Source of the DNA: CAJBNH01 sp964447285
Lineage (GTDB): Bacteria > Myxococcota_A > UBA9042
Assembly: GCA_964447285.1 (NCBI GenBank)
Contig: CAYURO010000018.1
Location: 1 to 64,000 of the forward strand
DNA: 64,000 bases
Direction: 5' to 3'
A model generated the notes under the pieces. That model worked only from the letters and a program-made list of their open reading frames with translations, did not search any database and had not been told where the DNA came from. A program made the translations under genes and the position numbers. Shown here in pieces: positions 41,116 to 49,304 of this stretch; within the stretch, counting starts at the first letter, position 1, and each line of letters starts with the position of its first letter.

Positions 41116-43823
41116 TGCCCCGACTGAACCCAGTACAGCCGCACGCGCAACCGCTGGAGGCCGCCCCCGTCGACGTGGAGCGGCGGTGGGAATCGTGGCT
41201 GGTCCAACGCAATCGGATGAGCACGCTGATCGCATTTTGGCTGACGATCACCATCTACCCCATGTTCGGCTTGCTGGACTGGATGGTGGCGCCGTCGAAG
41301 TGGTGGCCGCTGCTGTTTACGACCCGTGCGGTGGTGTCGCTTTGGAGCCTCTGGCTGCTCGCCATTCATCGCGGTGAGTTTTTCGGTCGGCACTGGCGCA
41401 TCCTGACTTCGGGGCACGCGGTCATGCTGGGCGGCGGTATCTCTGTGATGACCGTGGTGATGGGCGGTTACGAGACGCCGTACTACGCGGGCCTGAATCT
41501 GTCGGTCATGGGCGTCGGTCTGCTGTTCGTGTGGACGGGGCGGCAGGCCGCGTGGACCTACGGGCTCGTCGTTGCTTCCTACGTGGTTCCAAACGCGTTC
41601 CACGGGGGGCCGATCAACTGGGCGTGGGCTGCCCCGAACCTGTTCTTCGTCATATCGACCGCCACGGTGGTCACGGCCGCCCAGGCGTTCGGCTTTCGGT
41701 CCAACCGCGACCAAGTGCTGAACCAGATTCGGCTGGAGCAGACGACGGCCAACCTCGAGCGGGCGCACGCCCAACTGCAGCAACTGGACGCGTTCAAGAC
41801 CAAGTTCTTCGCAAACATTACGCATGAACTGAAGACGCCGCTTGCGATGATCCTCTCGCCGCTGGAGCTGCTGATTCAGGAGGAGCTGGGCCGATTGACC
41901 GAGGTGCAGCGGTCGACGCTGCAGACGATGTTCCGCAATGGCTTTAAATTGCTGAACCTGATCAACGACTTGCTGGACCTGACCAAGCTGGAGGAGTCGC
42001 GACTCCGCCTGCGTATTGCGCAGCACGACATGGTCGAGTGGCTGGGAAGTCTGGTCGGACATGTGCAGCCGCTGGCCCAGCGCAAGCGAGTGTCGTTGGT
42101 GTTCAGTTCCTCGGTTGCGGACGCGAACATCTGGTGCGACATCGAACGCATCGAGCGGGTGATGATCAACCTACTGTCGAACGCCGTGAAATTCACGCCC
42201 GCTGAGGGCCACATCGAGGTGCGACTCTACGACGACGGTGGCTCGGTGCGGGTCGAGGTCGCGGACGATGGCCCGGGTTTTCCCCCCGAGATGGCCGACC
42301 GTGTGTTCGAGCGGTTCTTCCAAGTCGACATGGGCGGCACCCGCAAGCACGGCGGCACCGGCATCGGACTGGCCTTGGCACGCGAGCTGGTCGGGCTGCA
42401 TGGCGGCCGCATCTACGCGCGCGGTGCTGAGGGCAAGGGCGCCTGCTTCACCGTCGAGCTCCTGAAGGGGCGCACCCAATTCCGCCCCGACACGCTGACC
42501 GATGCCTCAGAGCCCGGGGACGCGCTGAAGGTCGGCCGGCCCCACCAGATCGAGATCTTGGGGGGAGCCGTCGAGGTGGATGGGCGCGACGACTACCGTT
42601 TGCTCGACATCTCCGAGTTGACCGAGCGACGCGTGGTCGAGCGAGATCAGGACGAAAACCAGCGCCAATGGACGGTGCTGATCGTCGAGGACACCCCGGA
42701 CGTCATCCGCGTCATCCACCTGGCACTGCGGCGTCACTTCAAGGTCATGGCGGCCCCTGACGGGCTGAAGGGCCTGGAGATGGCCGTGCGCGAGCTGCCG
42801 TCGCTGATCATCACCGACCTGATGATGCCCGGTATCGATGGACTCGAGCTGACCCGTCGGTTGCGCGAGGACCCGCGGACGCGCCACACGCCGATCGTGA
42901 TGCTGACGGCCCGCGGTGACCTGGATGACCGGGTGCGCGGACTCGACACCGGCGTCAACGCGTACTTGAGCAAGCCGTTCTCGGCCAAGGAGCTGCTCTC
43001 GACCGCCCGCGCGCTGCTGAACATTCAGGAGACGCAGGCCGACCTGCTGCTGAACTCGCGGCTGGACTCGCTCGAGACCATCGCCGGCGGTCTGGCGCAC
43101 GAAATCAACAACCCGCTGAACTACGTGAAGAATGCGCTGAGGCGGGTCGAGATCGACGTGCACGACACCGTCGAGTTGATGCACGCCGCGCGGGGTCGCG
43201 TCCTGACGGACGACGAGGTCGTGCGCTTGCAGAAGAGCGAGGACCGCGTCCACAAAATGATCGAGATGGCCGACGGCGGGGTGAAACGCATCGCGGCAAC
43301 CGTAGACCTGATGGGACGTTACAGTCGCGAGGGCTACTCCCGCGCCATGCGCCTCTACGACGCTTTCGGTGCCGTGCGCGATATCGTCGCCATGGTCCTG
43401 CCCGCGACGGGAAGGCCGGTGAAGGTGGACGTGGATCTGGTGGGCGACGGACATGTGGACTGCGTGCCCGAGGAACTGAACCAAGTGCTGTCGAACCTGG
43501 TGCAGAACGCCATCGAGGCCGTTGCGGACGAGTCTGGCTGCGTGTCTGTCACGGGGCGCGGCGACGACGACTGGGTGACGGTAACGGTGGCCGACAACGG
43601 GCACGGCATCTCGGACGAGGCAAAGGCGCGCATCTTCACGCCTTTCTTCACCACCAAGGGCCCCGGTCGCGGCATGGGCATGGGCCTGACCATCGTCCGC
43701 CGCGTCGTGCAGAGCTTGGGCGGCACCTTGCAGCTGACCAGCGAAGCCGGCGTCGGCACCACGTTCATCGTCCGTCTGCCGCGGCGCAGTCCGGTCGACC
43801 AGCAGGCCCTGCCGCTGGCGTGA
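41115..43823 (+). CDS. membrane sensor with two histidine-kinase cores around a receiver (PhcS-PhcR-like fusion)
   Basis: 902 residues. ATG 41115 overlaps the previous stop. About six transmembrane helices in residues 35-215, including GGYETPYYAGLNLSVMG. Kinase core 1: H237 (NITHELKTPLAM), HATPase with NLLSNAVKF, DDGPGF, GGTGIGLALA. Receiver: VEDTPD, D568 (IITDLMMPGID), T (LTARGD), K (LSKPF). Kinase core 2: H662 (GGLAHEINNPLNYVKNAL), HATPase with NLVQNAIEA, DNGHGIS, GMGMGLTIVRR. All phosphotransfer residues of both cores are intact. Two catalytically complete kinases in one chain is unusual. It likely senses a hydrophobic ligand in the membrane, possibly the product of the upstream methyltransferase. 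Confidence 0.9.
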   Translation: MPRLNPVQPHAQPLEAAPVDVERRWESWLVQRNRMSTLIAFWLTITIYPMFGLLDWMVAPSKWWPLLFTTRAVVSLWSLWLLAIHRGEFFGRHWRILTSGHAVMLGGGISVMTVVMGGYETPYYAGLNLSVMGVGLLFVWTGRQAAWTYGLVVASYVVPNAFHGGPINWAWAAPNLFFVISTATVVTAAQAFGFRSNRDQVLNQIRLEQTTANLERAHAQLQQLDAFKTKFFANITHELKTPLAMILSPLELLIQEELGRLTEVQRSTLQTMFRNGFKLLNLINDLLDLTKLEESRLRLRIAQHDMVEWLGSLVGHVQPLAQRKRVSLVFSSSVADANIWCDIERIERVMINLLSNAVKFTPAEGHIEVRLYDDGGSVRVEVADDGPGFPPEMADRVFERFFQVDMGGTRKHGGTGIGLALARELVGLHGGRIYARGAEGKGACFTVELLKGRTQFRPDTLTDASEPGDALKVGRPHQIEILGGAVEVDGRDDYRLLDISELTERRVVERDQDENQRQWTVLIVEDTPDVIRVIHLALRRHFKVMAAPDGLKGLEMAVRELPSLIITDLMMPGIDGLELTRRLREDPRTRHTPIVMLTARGDLDDRVRGLDTGVNAYLSKPFSAKELLSTARALLNIQETQADLLLNSRLDSLETIAGGLAHEINNPLNYVKNALRRVEIDVHDTVELMHAARGRVLTDDEVVRLQKSEDRVHKMIEMADGGVKRIAATVDLMGRYSREGYSRAMRLYDAFGAVRDIVAMVLPATGRPVKVDVDLVGDGHVDCVPEELNQVLSNLVQNAIEAVADESGCVSVTGRGDDDWVTVTVADNGHGISDEAKARIFTPFFTTKGPGRGMGMGLTIVRRVVQSLGGTLQLTSEAGVGTTFIVRLPRRSPVDQQALPLA

Positions 43824-43945
43824 ACCCATCAGTTCCGCAGCGGATCCGCGCCACCGGCTTGACAGACCCCCGCGCGTCCCGTGGACTTGCCCTCCCCCCG
43901 AACAGTGCGCCTTGGTGTGAGCGGCCGTTGCCGCAGGAGTCCCGC

Positions 43946-45982
43946 ATGTCCGCCGCCGCCCCCAAGCCCTCACTGCGTCTCGGGTTTCGCCTGTTTCAAC
44001 GGGCTCCGGCCAGTGTGGAGGAGGCCCAGCAGCACCCGCCGCTCGACATCGGGCCGGACCAGGTGCTCGAGATGGACGAGGCCGAGTGGTACGCAAAGGT
44101 CTATCGCGGCGAGGACGCCCCCCAGTTGACATGGCGCGCGGTGCTGGTGGGCTCGCTGCTGGGCTTTCTGCTTGCGTTCACCAACCTGTACATCGGCCTG
44201 AAGACCGGGTGGGCGCTGGGCGTGGCCATCACCGCGACCATCGTGTCGTATTCGCTGTGGTCGGTGCTGCAGCGGGTTGGGCTGGCAAAGGCGCCGATGA
44301 CGATCCTCGAGACCAACTGCATGCAGTCCACGGCCTCGTCCGCTGGTTATGCGACGGGTGGCACGATGGTGTCGGCGATTGCCGCGCTGCTGATGGTCTC
44401 GGGCCACCACCTGCCGTGGCCGGTCCTCGTCGCGTGGACGCTGCTGTTGGGGGCTCTGGGTACGGTCCTGGCCATCCCCATGAAACGCAACATGATCAAC
44501 CGCGAACGCCTGCGCTTTCCCTCTGGCACCGCCGCCGCCGTGACGTTGCAGTCGCTGTACAGCAAGGGCGATGAGGCGCTGGCCAAGGCCCGGGCGCTGT
44601 TTTGGGCGGCGTTGGGCGGCGCGGTGGTGCCGCTGCTGATCGAGCTGCAGGTGCGCGAGACCGTCAGCGCGACGGGAGAGAAGGTGCGGTCGGCGCTGCT
44701 GCCCGCGGAGTCGGCGCTGTTCGACTGGCTGCCGGCGCTGGGCACCCACGCACACGAGGGCGGCGGCCAGGTGGCCAACAAGCCGTCGGACTGGACGATG
44801 GTGCTGGACCACAACCCCATCATGATCGCCGCGGGCGCCCTGGTGGGGCTGAAGGTCGCGATTTGGATGACGTTGTCGGGGCTGTTCCTGGCGTACGTGC
44901 TGGGGCCGCTGGGGCAGGACGCGGTCTGGACGAACGGGCAGGGCGAGCTGGTCGCGGCCGTCACGGCCCCGGGCAAGGCTTGGAAGGAGATCGGCATTTG
45001 GTCCGGCGTGCCGATCATGGTCGCCTCGGGTCTGCTGATGTTCCTGTTGCAGTGGCGCACGATCCTGCGCGCTTTCCAAGGCTTGGGCAGCAGCGCGGTT
45101 GGCGGCACCGACGACCACATCGGCCGCACCGAGGTGCCGTTCTCGTGGTTCGCTTGGGGCGTCGTCCTCAGCGGCGGCGGCGTGGTGTGGCTGGCGCACG
45201 CGTACTTCGCGGTGCCGTTGCACTACGGAGCGCTGGCCGTCGCGCTGACGTTCTTCCTGTCGCTGGTGGCTTGTCGCGCAACGGGCGAGTCGGACATCAC
45301 GCCGGTGGGCGCGATGGGCAAGGTCATGCAGCTGACCTACGGCGTGCTGATCCCGCAGAACGCGACGGCCAACCTGATGACGGCCAGCATCACGTCCAGC
45401 TCAGCCGGCTCGGCGGCGGACCTGCTGAACGACCTGAAGTCCGGGTATCTGCTGGGCGCCCACCCGCGACGGCAGTTCATGGCGCAGTTCATTGGCATCT
45501 TTTCGGGTACTGCGGCGACGGTCATGGGCTTCTACCTGCTGGTGCCCGATGCGGCCGCGCTGATGGGTTCGACGGCGGCCGACGGCACCGTCATCGCCCC
45601 CAAGTTCCCGGCGCCGGCGGCCCAGACGTGGAAGGCGGTGGCCGACGTGTTTCGGCACGGTCTGGGCAACATGCACCCCGTGCACCGTGAGGCGATTTTC
45701 TGGGGCCTTGGGTTTGGCGTCGTGCTGGTGGTGCTGGAACAGGTGTTCCCCAAGTGGCAGAAGTGGTTGCCGTCGGCCACCGGCATCGGTCTGGGGCTGA
45801 TCCTGCCCTTTCAGTACCCGCTGTCGATGCTGGTCGGTGCCCTGATCGCATGGGGGTGGCAGGCGCGCAGCAAGGAGGGGGCAGAGCGGTACGTCGTGCC
45901 GGTCGCCTCGGGCATCATCGCGGGCGTGTCGATCGTCGGCGTCGTCGTGGCGGCGTTGAACAACTTGCTGTTCGCTCCCTGA
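43946..45982 (+). CDS. OPT-family oligopeptide transporter
   Basis: 678 residues with roughly 14-16 hydrophobic segments. AGGAG seven bases before ATG 43946. Family patterns: NLYIGLKTGWALGVAITATI, ETNCMQSTASSAGYATGG and NLMTASITSSSAGSAADLLNDLKSGYLLGA, all typical of bacterial OPT proteins related to the metal-chelate/oligopeptide group. It imports small peptides or peptide-like chelates using the proton gradient. Reading-frame extensions upstream to 43820 overlap the kinase stop and lack a ribosome site. The last third is hydrophobic to the end. Confidence 0.93.
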   Translation: MSAAAPKPSLRLGFRLFQRAPASVEEAQQHPPLDIGPDQVLEMDEAEWYAKVYRGEDAPQLTWRAVLVGSLLGFLLAFTNLYIGLKTGWALGVAITATIVSYSLWSVLQRVGLAKAPMTILETNCMQSTASSAGYATGGTMVSAIAALLMVSGHHLPWPVLVAWTLLLGALGTVLAIPMKRNMINRERLRFPSGTAAAVTLQSLYSKGDEALAKARALFWAALGGAVVPLLIELQVRETVSATGEKVRSALLPAESALFDWLPALGTHAHEGGGQVANKPSDWTMVLDHNPIMIAAGALVGLKVAIWMTLSGLFLAYVLGPLGQDAVWTNGQGELVAAVTAPGKAWKEIGIWSGVPIMVASGLLMFLLQWRTILRAFQGLGSSAVGGTDDHIGRTEVPFSWFAWGVVLSGGGVVWLAHAYFAVPLHYGALAVALTFFLSLVACRATGESDITPVGAMGKVMQLTYGVLIPQNATANLMTASITSSSAGSAADLLNDLKSGYLLGAHPRRQFMAQFIGIFSGTAATVMGFYLLVPDAAALMGSTAADGTVIAPKFPAPAAQTWKAVADVFRHGLGNMHPVHREAIFWGLGFGVVLVVLEQVFPKWQKWLPSATGIGLGLILPFQYPLSMLVGALIAWGWQARSKEGAERYVVPVASGIIAGVSIVGVVVAALNNLLFAP

Positions 45983-46087
45983 CCTGCATCCGACGGTGCC
46001 CAATCGTACTCCTACCCCCCCATGCCGTTTGGGTCTAAGCTTCGGCATTCCACTGCGACCGTTGGGCCGCCCACCTTGGGGGACGTC

Positions 46088-48247
46088 ATGACGCCTGCTT
46101 GCACGACCATGTTCCGCACACTTCGACGGGTTGCGTTGGGCGTTCTTGCGCCGCTGCTGCTGCCGACACTTGCGTCTGCCGCAGTGCCGACCACCGTGCT
46201 GCTCGAGGGGACGCTGCAGGCGACGGGCGGCGGTCCGGCGGCGGACGGCAAGTATCTGCTGAATCTGGCGATCTATCCCGATGCGCTGGGTGGTCAGGCG
46301 GCGTGGAGCGAGCAGGGCGCTGAAGCGTCGGTTCAGGGCGGCTTGTTCAGTCTCGCCATGGGCGCAAAGGTCCCGCTGAAGCCCGAGCTGCTGGCGGCGC
46401 TGTCCAAAGCCTATCTGGGCGTGACCGTGCAGCCGGACCCCGAGCTACCGCGGGTGCCGGTACACGCCGTTCTGTACGCGTTGCGCGCTGGCGTGGCGAC
46501 GGGGATCGACTGTTCCGGCTGCATCCAGACCGCGCATCTGGATCCGCAGGTGTTGGCCCCTTATGCCAAGTCGGCCGATCTGGCGGCCTATGCCAAGACC
46601 GCGTCGTTGGCCACGGTCGCGACCTCGGGGGCCTTCGCTGACCTGTCGGGCGGCCCGGACCTGAGTGCCTATGCGAAGACGGCCTCGCTGGCGACGGTTG
46701 CGACATCCGGCACATACGCAGACTTGGAGGGATTGCCGACCCTTGCCAAGCTGGGCATCGCCTGCGGGACCGGCTTGGTGGTGCGCGGACTGAAGGCAGA
46801 CGGCAGCTACGACTGCGTGCAGGCGATGGACCCCTTGGCGCTGCCCAAGGATGCGCTCGACGAGGTCTCGAACGGCCTGTTGACCAACCAGTTCAACGAG
46901 GTCGCCGCCAGCACGAAACTCGTCCCCATCCCCGACAACAGCCCCGTCGGCATCAGTGACGTGATCGACGTGCCGGACTTCGGCACTGCCCAGACGTTCA
47001 GCGTAGCCGCCGAGATCGCCAACAGCGACACCGGAAATCTGCGGATCACGCTCATCGACCCCACCGGCACCAAGTTCGTCCTGTGGGACAAGACGGCCAA
47101 GGGCACCATCGTCAAGACGACGTGGCCCACCCCGACCAAGACGGTGTCCGGCGACTTGAGTACATGGATCGGCAAGAACCCTAAGGGAAAGTGGTACTTA
47201 GAGGTAATTGACGTCGCCTTCTTGAACAACGGCTTCGACGGTGCCCTGAAGGGGTGGAGCCTGAACATCGGCGTCATGTCGTCTGCCAAGGTCGGGTTGG
47301 CTGGTCTGCTGAAGCTGCAGAACGCCGCCGAGGCCCCGCTTCCGTGCGGTCCGACACTGGCCGGTTCGCTGTACTTCGACACAGTGGCCAAGGCCGTGCG
47401 CTATTGCGACGGGGCGGCTTGGCGCAACTTGGCCGACACGTGCGGCAACGGCATTCTCGACGCCACCGAGCAGTGTGACGACGGCAACAACACCGATGGC
47501 GACGGCTGCTCGGCCACCTGCCAGACCGTGTGCGGCGACGGCAAGTTGCTGGGCAAGGAAGAGTGCGACGACGGCAACACCAAGGATGGCGACGGCTGCA
47601 GCGCGGCGTGCATCGCGTCGGTCGGTTTCTCGAAGGTGCGACCGGGCGCCTCGTGCGCTGCCATCCTCGCTGCGTGGACCAGTGCGGGCTGGACGGCCAA
47701 GGACGGCAAGTACTGGCTCGACCCGAATCTGGGCGACCCAGCCGACGCGTTCCTGGCGACCTGCGACATGACGCAGAAGGGCGGTGGCTGGACCAAGGTC
47801 AGCGAGTTCGCCGAGACGTACTACGACAACCTCAGCGACCGCAGCAAGATCCCGTACAAGGAAGTGCTGGTCCTCGAGTGGGACCACACCACCGCGACCC
47901 CCGTCTACTCGAACTTTGTGGTCCAGCACGCCTGCTACAACTCGGCCAAGACCGGCTTCCAGGTTGCCAACACATCGGCGAACTGCGACTCGGGCTATCA
48001 GGTCCGGGTCGGTGGCACGGGCGGTTCGTGCGGCGACGCCGAGGACGGCTGCTTTGGCTTGTACTACGGCGACTTGGCCGTTGGCGGCGGGTGCAACTGG
48101 AACTGCGGCGCGGGTGCCGTGAAGATCTGGGGCAAGGGCTACGCCTGCAATTCGTGCCGCTGCCGCAACGCGCCATACACGACAATCGAAGGCTGCGGCA
48201 ACGGCGGTGCGTGGGGCAACAAGCGCTTCTGGATCTACGTGCGCTAA
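46088..48247 (+). CDS. secreted P-domain / Myxo-repeat / fibrinogen-like protein
   Basis: 719 residues. Signal peptide ending ASAA. Residues about 34-135 match a common secreted-protein N-domain (VLLEGTLQATGGGPAADGKY...). Two YAKTASLATVATSG repeats near 175-215. A proprotein convertase P-domain near 278-394 (VIDVPDFGTAQ, LRITLIDPTGTKFVLW, GKWYLEVIDV, LKGWSLNIG). Two Myxococcus Cys-rich repeats near 452-511 (EQCDDGNNTDGDGCSATC, EECDDGNTKDGDGCSAAC). A fibrinogen-like C-terminal lectin domain with CDMTQKGGGWTKV. ATG 46088 fits the signal peptide; the ribosome site is G-rich but weak. Probably a sugar-binding surface or matrix protein. Confidence 0.88.
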   Translation: MTPACTTMFRTLRRVALGVLAPLLLPTLASAAVPTTVLLEGTLQATGGGPAADGKYLLNLAIYPDALGGQAAWSEQGAEASVQGGLFSLAMGAKVPLKPELLAALSKAYLGVTVQPDPELPRVPVHAVLYALRAGVATGIDCSGCIQTAHLDPQVLAPYAKSADLAAYAKTASLATVATSGAFADLSGGPDLSAYAKTASLATVATSGTYADLEGLPTLAKLGIACGTGLVVRGLKADGSYDCVQAMDPLALPKDALDEVSNGLLTNQFNEVAASTKLVPIPDNSPVGISDVIDVPDFGTAQTFSVAAEIANSDTGNLRITLIDPTGTKFVLWDKTAKGTIVKTTWPTPTKTVSGDLSTWIGKNPKGKWYLEVIDVAFLNNGFDGALKGWSLNIGVMSSAKVGLAGLLKLQNAAEAPLPCGPTLAGSLYFDTVAKAVRYCDGAAWRNLADTCGNGILDATEQCDDGNNTDGDGCSATCQTVCGDGKLLGKEECDDGNTKDGDGCSAACIASVGFSKVRPGASCAAILAAWTSAGWTAKDGKYWLDPNLGDPADAFLATCDMTQKGGGWTKVSEFAETYYDNLSDRSKIPYKEVLVLEWDHTTATPVYSNFVVQHACYNSAKTGFQVANTSANCDSGYQVRVGGTGGSCGDAEDGCFGLYYGDLAVGGGCNWNCGAGAVKIWGKGYACNSCRCRNAPYTTIEGCGNGGAWGNKRFWIYVR

Positions 48248-48277
48248 GCCAACCCGTTGCCTGGCAAAGGAATCTGC

Positions 48278-49186
48278 ATGTCCCTGGACCCGCTCTTCGA
48301 ACCCGCCGCCGACCACTTTCTGGACCTGCAGACCCGCATCGTGGCCGCGCTAGAGGCTCTGGACGGGCACGCGACCTTTCACCGGGACGAGTGGACCCGG
48401 GACGAGTCTGAGGTGCCAGACGGCCCGTCTCTGCGCGGCTGGGGACGCACCTGCGCCCTGGAGGGGGGCGCGGTGCTCGAGAAGGCGGGCGTGGCGTTCT
48501 CGAAGGTGCGCGGGCGGTTGGCCCAGGGACACGCCGAAGCGATGCCCGGCGATGGACTCGACTTCCAGGCGACGGGCGTGTCGCTCGTCTTGCACCCGCG
48601 CAATCCGCACGTGCCCATCGTGCACCTGAACTACCGGCGGCTCGCGCGAGGGGCGACGGCCTGGTTCGGGGGCGGCGCGGACCTGACGCCGTGCTATCTG
48701 GATCCGCAGGACGTGCAGCACTTTCACGAGACCCACCGGCGCGTTTGCGAGCAGCACGCCCGCGTGGCCGACTGGCCGACGCTGCACCGCGACTGCGACG
48801 CGTACTTCTACCTGCCGCACCGGGGCGAGCGGCGCGGGGTCGGGGGCCTGTTCTTCGACCACATGGCGGCCAACCCGGAAGAGATGTTCGCGTTCGTCAA
48901 GGCCGTGGGCGACGCCTTTCTGCCCGCCTGGTTGCCCATCGCCCAACGCCACCGCGACGACCCGTACGGCGACCGCGAGCGGCAGTGGCAGCTGGTGCGC
49001 CGCGGGCGCTACGTCGAGTTCAACCTGGTGCACGACCGCGGGACGGTGTTCGGCCTGCGCACGGGCGGCCGCATCGAGTCGATCCTGATGTCGATGCCGC
49101 CCTTGGCCGCGTGGGGCTACGACCTGCAGCCCGAGCCGGGTTCGCCCGAGGCCGTGATGCAGCAGGCGCTGGTGCGCCCCGCCTGA
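48278..49186 (+). CDS. hemF: oxygen-dependent coproporphyrinogen III oxidase
   Basis: 302 residues. AAGGA six bases before ATG 48278. Hallmarks: WFGGGADLTPCY, YFYLPHRGERRGVGGLFFD and RRGRYVEFNLVHDRGTVFGL. It converts coproporphyrinogen III to protoporphyrinogen IX in haem synthesis, using O2, in the cytoplasm, which indicates aerobic or microaerobic life. The 30-bp gap after the secreted protein suggests possible co-transcription, but there is no functional link. No other haem genes are in view. Confidence 0.97.
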   Translation: MSLDPLFEPAADHFLDLQTRIVAALEALDGHATFHRDEWTRDESEVPDGPSLRGWGRTCALEGGAVLEKAGVAFSKVRGRLAQGHAEAMPGDGLDFQATGVSLVLHPRNPHVPIVHLNYRRLARGATAWFGGGADLTPCYLDPQDVQHFHETHRRVCEQHARVADWPTLHRDCDAYFYLPHRGERRGVGGLFFDHMAANPEEMFAFVKAVGDAFLPAWLPIAQRHRDDPYGDRERQWQLVRRGRYVEFNLVHDRGTVFGLRTGGRIESILMSMPPLAAWGYDLQPEPGSPEAVMQQALVRPA

Positions 49187-49304
49187 CGTGTTCACCCCGG
49201 ACGCCAAGGTCGCACCGCCGCCCGCCGACGTGGTACACCTGACCGGTCGGCGACCCACCATGGCCGGCCGGCCGCCCCCCCGTTTCCCCCGCACGGAGGT
49301 ACAA

